DNA of 31,039 nucleotides from a virus. Positions 6,490 to 14,854 of the stretch are shown here, piece by piece (the stretch's first letter is position 1; the number at the start of each line of letters is the position of its first letter). The notes under the pieces are model-generated. The model made no database searches, was not told the origin of the DNA, and was given only the letters and a program-made list of their open reading frames with translations. The translations under genes were made by a program, and so were the position numbers. The stretch covers positions 1 through 31,039 of the IMG/VR virus record IMGVR_UViG_3300045747_000299. One strand, 5' to 3'.

Positions 6490-6743
6490 ACCCCGAACAG
6501 CTTCGCCATGACGGCGCCGCCGACCGTGCCAACCGCGGCGGCGGCGCCGGACCACGTCCAGATCTGGTGTTCGACGGCCGTCAGTCGGCCGTCGAACCGC
6601 TCCCGCATGATGTCGGCGGCGTCGGCGCGCGCCATGGAGTTCTTGACCTGTTCGGAGAGCTGGGTGATCTGCGTGGTAATCTGCAGCTGGAATGCGGTCA
6701 GGCCGACCGCGAGGGCATCGAGGCGTTCGTCGGTGGTCATCAT
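6486..6743 (-). CDS. Holin-like / XhlA-type small membrane protein, 85 aa
   Basis: Residues 1-60 are a coiled coil (LQITTQITQLSEQVKNSMAR and following), and residues 62-82 form one hydrophobic segment (WSGAAAAVGTVGGAVMAKLF). Coiled coil plus one C-terminal membrane helix and this length match the haemolysin XhlA family and similar phage lysis accessory proteins. Its place as the last gene of the late operon, after the tail genes, fits a lysis role. No endolysin lies beside it, so a structural or accessory role is also possible. Its TAA overlaps the stop of the lipoprotein gene on the other strand (6486-6489), and no terminator is visible there. Confidence 0.6.
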   Translation of the reverse strand: MMTTDERLDALAVGLTAFQLQITTQITQLSEQVKNSMARADAADIMRERFDGRLTAVEHQIWTWSGAAAAVGTVGGAVMAKLFGV

Positions 6744-6815
6744 GTCTCGATCCGTCGCCGGCCAGTGTTGTCGTTCTGCCCGGGTTATCGTCGGTGGCGG
6801 TCTGGGAATCCGTTG

Positions 6816-7670
6816 CTACACCCTGATGATGTACGTCATTGCGGCGAACGGGGGCATATGGTCCACGCTGGCCGACCCCGTGGAGCTGGTCGCGCCGGTA
6901 CCGGCCGAGCTGGTCGCCGCGGCCCCGTTCGTGGAAGTCCAGCCCGTACCGGCCGCGTCGGTCGACCCGCTGCCACCTTGCACCAGCGTGTAGCTGCCGC
7001 CGCCGCTCAGCGAGACCGTGGAGACGTAGGACCCGATGCTGACGCCGTGCGCGTGCGACGGCCCCTGGTGCTGATGGTCCGCCGTTGTGTGTGTGTGCGA
7101 CGGTCCGGTGTGGGTGTGCGCGACGGTGGCCGTGTGCGTCTCAGCCCCGCCCGTGGCGGCCAGCGCCCGCGCCGTCAGCCCCGCCCCAGTGCCCGCGCCG
7201 ACCGGTGCCCGCCCACGCAGATCCGGCACGTTGAACGTCGTCGTCCCGTTCCCGGACCCCCACGCGGTGCCGATCGCCGCGTACAGCCCCGCATAGGTCG
7301 TGCGGGACACCGCGGACCCATCGCAGGCCAACCAGCCCGTAGGCGCCGACGCCCCTGCGTACGCCTGCACAGCACCGACCGGGGTCCCCGGCGACGCGGC
7401 CGAGACAGCACCAACGACCACGTACCCGGTGCCGACCGGCAGGAGCAGCACCCGGTCACCAGCGGCCGGCGAGTAGCTACCGAGACACGGGTACAGCTTC
7501 GTCGACATCGTCGACTCACCGTCGAACGTCACCCGCGGCGACCCCGACGTGTAGCCGGGGTCGACAGTGCCGAGCTTCGGCGGCCGGTTCGCCGCCTCAC
7601 CTTCCCCGTCGGCGCGGGCGTACCCCGCGATCGCCGACAGCAGACCGAGTGCCTCAACCACGTCAGCCAC
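6816..7670 (-). CDS. Phage tail collar protein / fibre tip, 284 aa
   Basis: Residues 95-155 form a phage tail collar domain: GAVQAYAGASAPTGWLACDG, SRTTYAGLYAAIGTAWG, FNVPDLRGRAPVGAG. These domains lie at the end of tail fibres that touch the host surface. The following 60 residues hold many His-X-His pairs (HTHTGPSHTHTTADHQHQ), known in other fibres to bind metal ions along a trimer axis. The end HMPPFAAMTYIIRV is the usual collar-domain finish. The N-terminal part (25-85) probably attaches to the tail. Start is GTG 7670, overlapping the previous stop; GTG 7661 is an alternative with a GGGGGTGG site before it. It is likely a trimer. Confidence 0.85.
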   Translation of the reverse strand: MADVVEALGLLSAIAGYARADGEGEAANRPPKLGTVDPGYTSGSPRVTFDGESTMSTKLYPCLGSYSPAAGDRVLLLPVGTGYVVVGAVSAASPGTPVGAVQAYAGASAPTGWLACDGSAVSRTTYAGLYAAIGTAWGSGNGTTTFNVPDLRGRAPVGAGTGAGLTARALAATGGAETHTATVAHTHTGPSHTHTTADHQHQGPSHAHGVSIGSYVSTVSLSGGGSYTLVQGGSGSTDAAGTGWTSTNGAAATSSAGTGATSSTGSASVDHMPPFAAMTYIIRV

Positions 7671-9213
7671 CCCCAGTCACGGACACGACCCGGCGGGCCT
7701 TGTGCGTCATCGTCGCGCCCGCCTTCAACGGCATCGACCACGACGTCTCAGCGAACGTCGAGTTCACGCCGAGCGGCGTAAACCTGATCCGGTACACGTC
7801 GTTACCGGAATGGATCGGCATCAGCCCCGTCGAGAACGAGAGGTGCTCGAACACCTGGGACGCCTCGAATGCGAGGCGGGCCGCCTTCGCGTCGAGGGTG
7901 ACCTGGTCGGCTGCGTCCTGCTCGGTGCGGAAGTCGGTGATGGTCCGCCCGCGGCGGACCGTGGACGTCGGCGACGCCGGGTCCTGGTTCAAGTAGCTGG
8001 ACGTGAGCGCTGACCGGTCGGCGTTGGACACGACCAGCACCCACCGGTTCGGGACACCGAACAAGTCCAACTCTTGGTCGACCTTCGCGAGCATCAGCGA
8101 CGACTCGCCGTCCGCGTATGTGTACTCCTCAGGCCGCTGCGACGGAGCGGTGTACGGCCGGACGATGGCCCGGCCCCACTCGTCGAAGCTGAGGGACTGG
8201 TAGTTGATCGCCCCGAGCAGGTCGTTGATGATCCTCAGCTTGGATGTGCCCGGGTCCCACTCCTGCGTCGTCGGCAGCGTCGACGCCGACGCGGTGACCG
8301 TGACGTCCGCTCCGGCGAGGAGTGTCGCCACAGCGTCCGTGTACACCGCACCGGCGGCCACCGCATACCGGTCCGGGACCTTGTCGTCAGCGAACACCTG
8401 CAGCTGGTCGAACCCCGACACCCTCCGCCACACCGTGCCGGCGGAGTCCGTTGACCTCGACGGGGCCGACAGTAGGAACACGCCCTGAGGCCACTCCATC
8501 CAGTCGTCATCCCCGTACGGGGGCAGGTGCAGGCGCACCCACGGCCGGACCCTGTCCGACATCCAGTCGACCGGCAGCGTCCCGCCGTCCCGCATCGTCA
8601 GGTCCAGTCTCCGCTTGATGTCGGCCAGCCAGTCCTGAGACACGGTCGCCTCAGTGACCGTGTCCAGGTCGCCCACCCGCTCGTTGTCGACGTCGAGCAA
8701 CTCGTACCGGAACGACAGCCGCCGTGACCCGGCCTCGATCACCTCACGGCCGACGCTCGGCGTGACCCGGCCCGCCCCGGCCACTGCCAGGGTCAGGTCG
8801 CCGGTGAAGTCGACGAGCAACTCCGGCAGCTTCAGCACCGCGGCAGGGTCCACCAGGACACCACCGGCGCCGGTCACGTTGACCACCACGGAGATCATGG
8901 AGTGCCCGCCGACCAGGATGCCGCCAACACCCTCGGTGTCGGTGATGACGTCGATGTCCGCCGTGCCGGCCAGCAGGACGCCACCGGAGCCCGTCAGGTT
9001 GGCCAGTGGGTTGACGACGACAGCCGCCGACCCGCCGACCCACACACCGCCAGAGCCGACAGCATCGACGCCGACGCCGACGATGGCCGACCCGCCGGCC
9101 AACGCACCACCCGACCCGACTAGGTCGAGCAGCAGGTATCGGCGGCCCGGCAGGAACGCGGGCGCGTTCGTCCGCCGCCACCGCGGGATTCGCCGAACGA
9201 CCAGGTTGGGCAT
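7663..9213 (-). CDS. Minor tail / baseplate hub-like protein with Gly-rich repeats, 516 aa
   Basis: Residues 30-135 hold five imperfect units of about 21 aa, each with a core like GSGGVLVGGSA followed by alternating Val strands. The rest (about 140-516) resembles the hub-like minor tail proteins of actinophages: a beta domain with SRRLSFRYELLDVDNERVGD, then DWMEWPQGVFLLSAPSRSTD, and a long region with a FDQLQVFADDKVPDRYAV segment. Such proteins build the tail tip below the tape measure. It lies between small tail-tip proteins and the collar protein. Start ATG 9213 lies eight bases after the previous stop; the ribosome site is weak. Family assignment is by layout, not by a sure motif. Confidence 0.65.
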   Translation of the reverse strand: MPNLVVRRIPRWRRTNAPAFLPGRRYLLLDLVGSGGALAGGSAIVGVGVDAVGSGGVWVGGSAAVVVNPLANLTGSGGVLLAGTADIDVITDTEGVGGILVGGHSMISVVVNVTGAGGVLVDPAAVLKLPELLVDFTGDLTLAVAGAGRVTPSVGREVIEAGSRRLSFRYELLDVDNERVGDLDTVTEATVSQDWLADIKRRLDLTMRDGGTLPVDWMSDRVRPWVRLHLPPYGDDDWMEWPQGVFLLSAPSRSTDSAGTVWRRVSGFDQLQVFADDKVPDRYAVAAGAVYTDAVATLLAGADVTVTASASTLPTTQEWDPGTSKLRIINDLLGAINYQSLSFDEWGRAIVRPYTAPSQRPEEYTYADGESSLMLAKVDQELDLFGVPNRWVLVVSNADRSALTSSYLNQDPASPTSTVRRGRTITDFRTEQDAADQVTLDAKAARLAFEASQVFEHLSFSTGLMPIHSGNDVYRIRFTPLGVNSTFAETSWSMPLKAGATMTHKARRVVSVTGGG

Positions 9214-9221
9214 GGTCTAGA

Positions 9222-9710
9222 TCAGCCCTCCTCGACCCACAGTGTCCCGGCGAACGTGAAGTCATCGGCGGGTGTCGTCTGCATCCGCACGAACAGCGCG
9301 GCCCCCTGGACAGCCTTGGGCGCGAAGTCTGGGTCCGGGTACCACACCTCGAACGGTGTGGCCCGCTCGTTCCATGCGAGTTCTTCGAGAATCTCCGCGG
9401 TGCCGCTCGTGGTGGCCACCGTGGTGTTGTTCGTCTCGGACGCGAACCCCGGGGTCTGCCCATTCAGGTCCACCTGTCGGGGGACGCCGGCCGCGCCACC
9501 CGACCCGCTGGCCACCGTCGCCGGAAGCCGGATGATCGAGATGCGCAGGTTCTCCTCTGCGGAGTCGCCAACCTCGGAGGTCTGCCCGAGCCGGAACCCG
9601 CGGATCTTGACCGGGAGGTCATCGGCAGGGGTGATCTCCCACAGGTCGCAGTCACCCCCGGCGTTCGTGACCGTGCCCGTCCACGGGACGGTGAAAATGC
9701 GCTTACCCAT
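9222..9710 (-). CDS. Small tail-associated beta protein, 162 aa
   Basis: ATG 9710 is chosen because the minus strand has GGAGG eight bases before it and because it overlaps the previous stop (TAATG); the frame is open further but that part shadows the previous gene. The sequence is beta-rich with an opening FTVPWTGTVTNAGG, a central GQTSEVGDSAEENLRISIIR, and the ending FAGTLWVEEG. I recall similar proteins in tail regions of actinophages and other siphoviruses, annotated without function. It probably forms part of the tail tip or decorates the tail. No enzymatic motif. Confidence 0.72.
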   Translation of the reverse strand: MGKRIFTVPWTGTVTNAGGDCDLWEITPADDLPVKIRGFRLGQTSEVGDSAEENLRISIIRLPATVASGSGGAAGVPRQVDLNGQTPGFASETNNTTVATTSGTAEILEELAWNERATPFEVWYPDPDFAPKAVQGAALFVRMQTTPADDFTFAGTLWVEEG

Positions 9711-10129
9711 TAGTGGATCCTCCAGATACGTAAGGGCCGGTTGGCGAACGGCGGTGGCGACTGCGGGGTCGTGAAGCTCAGGTCGTCGATGTAGGAGTCG
9801 TAGGACGCCCCGGGCGGGTACAGGTCTAGGGTTGAGCATCCGGCACAATCGGCGGTGACCTGCGTCCACGTGTTGACATTAGCCGTCTGGCTGAGGATGA
9901 CGGTCGTAGCATCAAGCTTGACATTAAACTGAGAGACCGCGGTCGCGCTGCCTCGATACCAGAACGAGACCGTGGACGCCCCGTCGGGAATCTGGAAGTG
10001 AGCGATGTTATAGGAGTTCCCATGGTAGGAATAGACCCCGGTGTGGGCCAGGGATGAGGACCTGTCCCACGCCCCCGTCGGGGAGAACAGGATCGAGGCG
10101 TCCTCGAAATCCTCGGTCTGCGTGACCAT
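9710..10129 (-). CDS. Carbohydrate-binding-like jelly-roll tail protein, 139 aa
   Basis: The strand pattern looks like a beta-sandwich carbohydrate-binding or concanavalin-like module: opening TEDFEDASILFSPTG, a central YSYHGNSYNIAHFQIPDG, TVSFWYRGSA, then SQTANVNTWTQVTADCAG, and the closing SYIDDLSFTTP, as in secreted glycan-binding modules. It may bind host wall glycans at the tail tip. Cysteines near residues 95 and 98 could form a disulfide. The stop overlaps the next ATG (TAATG). A run of eight C lies just before its start (10135-10142 region). Binding is inferred from fold impression only. Confidence 0.68.
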   Translation of the reverse strand: MVTQTEDFEDASILFSPTGAWDRSSSLAHTGVYSYHGNSYNIAHFQIPDGASTVSFWYRGSATAVSQFNVKLDATTVILSQTANVNTWTQVTADCAGCSTLDLYPPGASYDSYIDDLSFTTPQSPPPFANRPLRIWRIH

Positions 10130-10165
10130 CTAGTCGCCCCCCCCAATCGTCTGCCCGGTCATCCC

Positions 10166-10570
10166 TCAGTCCGCCGTGTCGGCGAGGGTGATCTGGGGGG
10201 TGACGTCGATGCGGTCGAGGTTGAACTGGACGGTGACGGCGGCGTCGAACTTCTCCAGCCACTCCAGCTTCCCGTCGCTGGTGCGGGTCACGTAGTAGCC
10301 GTAGATGGTCTGCGCCGCCTGGTCCGCCGACGACGTGAACGACCGCTTCGCGTAGGCCCCGGCGCACGGGTCACCCGCGGTGGTCGTCCACGCCCCGCCG
10401 GTCAGAGCCACCGACGAGTAGCCCGTGAAGGTCGCCTCGGTCATCCCCGCCTCAGTGAGGGTGTCCGCCACCGCCACATCGTTCTTGAACAGGTGCAGGG
10501 TGTACCCGACGGCCAGGACGAGGTCGAGGAAGTGCTCCTCGGCCTGGTTGACGACTCGCAGTGTGCTCAT
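10166..10570 (-). CDS. Tail-tip protein, paralogue of the upstream gene, 134 aa
   Basis: Clearly related to the C-terminal two thirds of the neighbouring 179-aa protein: both share the order YTLxLF/Y, a DFTEASFxGY-type strand, ALTGGxW, an AKxxFxSSA box, GYYxTR, and the end xDVTPQITL/ISVTPRITL. They are probably copies produced by tandem duplication and form related subunits of the tail tip or fibre. ATG 10570 overlaps the previous stop (ATGA). No other domain. Between its stop and the next gene lie 36 bases with a C8 tract and nothing else. Confidence 0.72.
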   Translation of the reverse strand: MSTLRVVNQAEEHFLDLVLAVGYTLHLFKNDVAVADTLTEAGMTEATFTGYSSVALTGGAWTTTAGDPCAGAYAKRSFTSSADQAAQTIYGYYVTRTSDGKLEWLEKFDAAVTVQFNLDRIDVTPQITLADTAD

Positions 10571-11106
10571 GATCCGGTCTCCTCGCCCAGTGTGATTCTC
10601 GGGGTCACCGAGATGACCTGCCCGGACCCTGACACGGTGACCGGGTCCTGAAACTCCTCGAACATCATCAGCTCACCGGTGGTGACCCGGGTGAGGTAGT
10701 AGCCGCCGGTCACCTGCGATATCTGGTTCGCCGACGACACGAACCCCTTCTTCGCGTAGGTGGCTACCGCGGCGGCGATCACCCACGAACCACCGGTGAG
10801 GGTCTTCGCCTCATACCCAGCGAACGACGCCTCGGTGAAGTCGTCCTCGGTGAGAGCCTCGATCTGCCCGTAGGACAGCACGCCGATCGGGTCACCGACG
10901 TACAACCGCAACGTGTAGTCGACGGACGTGATGAGCGTCAGCCAGGCGTCCTCGCCCTGATCGACCAGTACACCACCCATGCCCGCCACCTCCGTGTCGT
11001 CCACGTACTCGATCCAGGTCGCCCGGCCGGCCAGCGCCGACAGCACCTCAGCCGCCGTGTGGCCCCTCGGGTTGCGGTCACCGAGGGGGACGCTCACCGA
11101 CTGCAT
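10567..11106 (-). CDS. Tail-tip protein, 179 aa (longer paralogue)
   Basis: ATG 11106 overlaps the stop of the large tail gene (ATGA). Residues 1-50 (ending near VDDTEVAGMGGVLV) are an extra head not found in the downstream paralogue; residues 50-179 match it along their length. The shared part is beta-rich with a conserved box FVSSANQISQVTGGYYLTR and the ending ISVTPRITLGEE. It is probably a structural subunit of the tail tip; a similar fold repeated in two genes suggests hetero-oligomers or a graded fibre. No enzymatic signature. Confidence 0.72.
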   Translation of the reverse strand: MQSVSVPLGDRNPRGHTAAEVLSALAGRATWIEYVDDTEVAGMGGVLVDQGEDAWLTLITSVDYTLRLYVGDPIGVLSYGQIEALTEDDFTEASFAGYEAKTLTGGSWVIAAAVATYAKKGFVSSANQISQVTGGYYLTRVTTGELMMFEEFQDPVTVSGSGQVISVTPRITLGEETGS

Positions 11107-14100
11107 CAGATGCCCCCCGTGTCCGTCTGTGTGATCGTGAGTCCGACCGTCGTCCCCCATGCCTCATCGGCCTCGGTGAGCGAGGATGGTGCACCGGTCG
11201 TGACCCGGCCACGGCCGTCCCGGGCGACGATCGATCGCCTGGTGGTCACGAGATCACGCAGGTGTGCGAGGTTCCCAGCCCAGTTCTCCCCGAACGGGAC
11301 GGCGATCTTCAGGGCCATCGTCGCGTCCTCGGCATCCCCGTAGTCAACGACCGGGTAGGCGCGGCCCGCGTAGTGGGTGCCGATCTGCTCGACGCCGAGC
11401 GTCGTCGACGTCGGCGACCCCCGATAGGCGTACTGCTGCGACGTCCCCGACGGGTCCTGGGGGTCGTGCAGCCAGACGCCGTGCATGGCGGACAGCGTCC
11501 CGACGGCAGGCCCGCTGTCTGCGGTCCCGCCGGTGAGGGCCTGGGCGGTCGCCAGATACTCGTAGGCGACGCCACCGGCCGCTGTGTGGTCCTCGAAGGT
11601 GCCGTCAGGGATAGCCGCCCCAACCTCCGCGTAGGCATCACCGGAGCCGGAGACTCGCCGGTAGATGCTGTTTGTGGCAGCCTCGGGCTTCTCCCCGGTC
11701 GGCGACGGGTTGCTGACCGAGACGAGCAGATGTGGGCCGTCCAGTTCGGACGCGAGTACCCCCTCGGATACGGTGACCGTCGGGGCCTCAGGGTCCGAGA
11801 ATGAGGCCGTGAGGAGTCGGGTCGCCGTGTTCGTCTCAATCGCCAGAGAATCCCGCGCCGTCACCGAGATCCGGCAGACGACATCACTCGGGAGACCCGT
11901 CACGAGGTACATCGCTACCGACGCACTCGCCACCCATCCCGTGTCAAGGACCGACCCCGACGTGTCGAGCCTGGTCACCCGCACCCGGTAGGCGGCCTGC
12001 ATAGCCCCCGTCACCGTCCATGCGATCGCGTAGCTGGACACGATCAACCCGTCCGGGTTGTCGGCGGCCGGCGTAGTGATGTCGACCGTCCCCGCGTCCG
12101 ACGTCTGGAACGAGCCGTCATCCGACGCCGGGGATGCCACGTCGAGCCGGTCCCAGCAGGTGACCCGCCACTGGTAGACGGCGCCGTTGCCGATGGTGTC
12201 GCCGGGCAGCGTCATCGACTCCGTGGCCGAGGTGACCTTTCCCGAATCATGGACGGTGCCACCCCCAGCCTCGCCGATCACAAGCTGGTAGGCGGACTGG
12301 TAGTCGGATGCGTTCGGATCGTTGAACGTCCACGCGAAGATGGCAGCGGCGTCGGCGTCGAACGCGGCCTTCTGCGTGAGCGTCGGCTGAGTCGGCGCGA
12401 GGTTCGGCTCATCCAGCACGTACAGCGTGGACAGGGCGCCGCCACCGGACCTGTTCGCCACCGTGATCAGGACCTTGTCCCCGGCGTGAGATCCGCGGGC
12501 ACAGCGGATCGCGAGGTTCGTCGAGCCGGCAGCACCTACCGTCGCGTCGATCTCGTACTCCTCCCGTGTGGGGAGGTGCGTGGACAGGTCGATGGACGTG
12601 CGCATAAGCCGCAGGCCGTCGGCGGCGTCGAGGTAGTAGATCCGGAGCCGGTTTGATGCGGCGTCGTAGACGGTGTCCCATGCCGACGAGTAGGTCAGTG
12701 TCGCCGCGGATGGCATCGAATCGACCTCCCCGTCCAGCGGCGTGTGCCCCAACTGGACGAACGTCGTCCCGGCGCCGATGTTCTGCAGGTCGTCGGCTGA
12801 CAGTCCGTCGTTCGGGTCGGCGCCCATGACGATCTGGCGGGTGGCGTCGATCGGGATTGCCCGCAGCTTCGCCGCCCCGTCCATCACGGACGCCACGGTT
12901 GTCGCACCACTGCCGGCGGCGGCGAGCGTCGACGCGAACCCCGAGCCGTCGCTCTTCAGGACGTACCGGAACCGCGTGACGGCGCTCCAGCATCCGACGC
13001 CGGTGTCAGAGCCGGACGTGTCGTTCTTGTTGCCGGGCGCGGTGATGTACCCGCGGGTCGCGGAGGCCGCGGCCACGTCGAGCCCATTCCCGACCGGAAG
13101 GTTCGTGGTGTAGGGGTGCAGGTTGCCGGAGATACCCTTGCCGGTCGCCGACCCCGACGCGCGGAGCATGTTCCCGACCCCGGTCAACAGGTGGTCGCCG
13201 TTCACCAGCGCGTACGCGACGTCCGTGTAGGGGGTGTCGGCGTTGCCCTGCTCGTTGGCGACGACCACGACCAGGGTTCCGCCGGTCCCGACCGAATGCC
13301 ATGCGGCGGCAATCTGGTTCACCTTCGATGACGCCGAGGGCAGGCTTGCTGTACGGACAGCCCCGGCCGTCCATGACCCGCCCGCCTTCGTGAACGCCTG
13401 CGCCCGAAGGTTGTACCCGTTCGAGCCGAGCACGAACAGGTTGTCGGACGAGTCGACGACAAGGCACAACCCCTGGGCGCTGTCCCGTAGCTCGAACCCG
13501 CTCACCCCGGTGTTGATGATGGCCACATCGACCTCGGCGCCCGCCGTGGTGATCTGCCTCAGCTTCACCGTGCTCACGCCGTCGTACTCGAGGGCAGCCC
13601 ACGAATGGTCGCTGAGTTGCACCTGCGCGCCAAGCACGTGAAGCAACGTCGACTCGGCCACGCTGGTATACACCAGCGCACCGGATGAGCCCCAGATGCT
13701 GCCAAAGAACCGACCGGTGTAGTCGGCGAGCCCGAGGTACTGGCCACCGGTCGCTAGGACGACAGAGACCGTGGCTGACCCAAGTGCCGCAACGAGACCG
13801 CTATGCCCAAGTCGGTAGTCGGTCCCGCCGCCGGTCGCGATGTCCGTCCGGCTCAGGTAGCCCAGGCTCTCCAGCGCGGCCAACTGACCAGGTGTCCGCC
13901 AGTCGGAGGTATCGAGTGTTGCCCCCCAGTCGTAGGCGAGCGCGTACAGCCCGTACTCGTTGCCGTATCCGTCGCCGGAACCGTCGGAGAGGTTCAGGCC
14001 GAGGTGCGCGCCGGTGATCACGGAGTTGGTCGGCGGAGTGTGCGCGTACTTCAGGTAGGCCAGATCCCACTGGTATCGGACGCCGACGGACGTGTTCCAG

Positions 14101-14273
14101 AAGTAGTAATCGGGGCCGAACAGGACGCCCGCCGTACTGACGAATGCCGTGCCGCTGGTCAGGGTCGACACCGTGAGGTTGCGCCCGGCCGGTAGGTCGG
14201 CGGCATCATCCACGCCGCTGTAGCTGATCAACGTCCCGGACGAGGAATCCGGGAAGACGATTGTCGTCGTCAT
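11106..14273 (-). CDS. Large minor tail / fibre protein with fibronectin-like domains, 1055 aa
   Basis: A long beta-rich structural protein, probably the central tail fibre or tail-tip protein. Residues 1-130 hold a jelly-roll-like start (DYYFWNTSVGVRYQWDLAYL); about 190-610 show repeated strands like a beta-propeller (VNQIAAAWHSVGTGGTLVVV, KLRAIPIDATRQIVMG). Two fibronectin-III-like units follow from about 620 (APTQPTLTQ to DDGSFQTSD) and 725-830, then a third beta domain and a C-terminal module from about 940 (GVWLHDPQDPSG) to the end. Such proteins bind the host surface or carry other fibres. ATG 14273 overlaps the previous stop (ATGA). No enzyme motif was found. Confidence 0.75.
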   Translation of the reverse strand: MTTTIVFPDSSSGTLISYSGVDDAADLPAGRNLTVSTLTSGTAFVSTAGVLFGPDYYFWNTSVGVRYQWDLAYLKYAHTPPTNSVITGAHLGLNLSDGSGDGYGNEYGLYALAYDWGATLDTSDWRTPGQLAALESLGYLSRTDIATGGGTDYRLGHSGLVAALGSATVSVVLATGGQYLGLADYTGRFFGSIWGSSGALVYTSVAESTLLHVLGAQVQLSDHSWAALEYDGVSTVKLRQITTAGAEVDVAIINTGVSGFELRDSAQGLCLVVDSSDNLFVLGSNGYNLRAQAFTKAGGSWTAGAVRTASLPSASSKVNQIAAAWHSVGTGGTLVVVVANEQGNADTPYTDVAYALVNGDHLLTGVGNMLRASGSATGKGISGNLHPYTTNLPVGNGLDVAAASATRGYITAPGNKNDTSGSDTGVGCWSAVTRFRYVLKSDGSGFASTLAAAGSGATTVASVMDGAAKLRAIPIDATRQIVMGADPNDGLSADDLQNIGAGTTFVQLGHTPLDGEVDSMPSAATLTYSSAWDTVYDAASNRLRIYYLDAADGLRLMRTSIDLSTHLPTREEYEIDATVGAAGSTNLAIRCARGSHAGDKVLITVANRSGGGALSTLYVLDEPNLAPTQPTLTQKAAFDADAAAIFAWTFNDPNASDYQSAYQLVIGEAGGGTVHDSGKVTSATESMTLPGDTIGNGAVYQWRVTCWDRLDVASPASDDGSFQTSDAGTVDITTPAADNPDGLIVSSYAIAWTVTGAMQAAYRVRVTRLDTSGSVLDTGWVASASVAMYLVTGLPSDVVCRISVTARDSLAIETNTATRLLTASFSDPEAPTVTVSEGVLASELDGPHLLVSVSNPSPTGEKPEAATNSIYRRVSGSGDAYAEVGAAIPDGTFEDHTAAGGVAYEYLATAQALTGGTADSGPAVGTLSAMHGVWLHDPQDPSGTSQQYAYRGSPTSTTLGVEQIGTHYAGRAYPVVDYGDAEDATMALKIAVPFGENWAGNLAHLRDLVTTRRSIVARDGRGRVTTGAPSSLTEADEAWGTTVGLTITQTDTGGI

Positions 14274-14854
14274 CGCCTGCCACCTCTCTTCGAGCCGGCA
14301 GTGGCCTCGGCAACGGCCTCGGCCACCGCACGCAACGGGTCCTCCAGAAGCCTCACCTCGGGCCTCGACCCGGACGCCGCGACCACGACATCCCCGGCTG
14401 GGTCCTCAACCATCACGGGCGGGTTGAACACCCGGAAGTGACACTCGCCGTCGACAGTCCCACCCAGCCACACCTCAACGAAGGGTTCCCCCCTGTCCTC
14501 GATGACCCGCATCGACGCGATCGACACCGCGCCACGCCTGGTGCGCACCATCCGCGGACGCCCGGCCGCCTCCCACGCGTCCACGGAGGCAGCCGCGCGG
14601 ACCCGACGCACGTTCCGCCGGCGGGTCTCTTCCCGCATCGTCTTCTCGACATCGATGGCGGGATGACCCTCACGTCCTGCCCGGGCCTTGGCCTCCGCCT
14701 TCTGGGCCTTCGTCAGAGTCACGACCGCGACGAGCGCGTCATCGACCTGCTCCCGGGCCGTCTTGCCGCCCCGGGCGGTAGCGCGATCACCCACGTCCGC
14801 CACCCCCTTATCGCTCAGCTTATTGTCGGCCGTAGTGGCCCCGGAACGGCTCAT
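14270..14854 (-). CDS. Minor tail protein downstream of tape measure, 194 aa
   Basis: ATG 14854 overlaps the tape measure stop (ATGA); longer in-frame extensions only shadow the tape measure. Residues 1-110 are helical and very charged (KAQKAEAKARAGREGHPAID, RRRNVRRVRAAASVDAWEAA), and the rest is a beta domain with SIASMRVIEDRGEPFVEV and CHFRVFNPPVMVEDPAGDVV, a pattern I associate with small minor tail proteins placed after the tape measure in actinophages. The end is again basic. Position suggests tail-tip assembly; the role is not known. Confidence 0.68.
   Translation of the reverse strand: MSRSGATTADNKLSDKGVADVGDRATARGGKTAREQVDDALVAVVTLTKAQKAEAKARAGREGHPAIDVEKTMREETRRRNVRRVRAAASVDAWEAAGRPRMVRTRRGAVSIASMRVIEDRGEPFVEVWLGGTVDGECHFRVFNPPVMVEDPAGDVVVAASGSRPEVRLLEDPLRAVAEAVAEATAGSKRGGRR

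Noticed and set aside
6471-7781. 436-residue plus-strand frame over the collar and XhlA-like genes
   Set aside because: Arg/Pro/Gly-rich antisense shadow of two well supported minus-strand genes.
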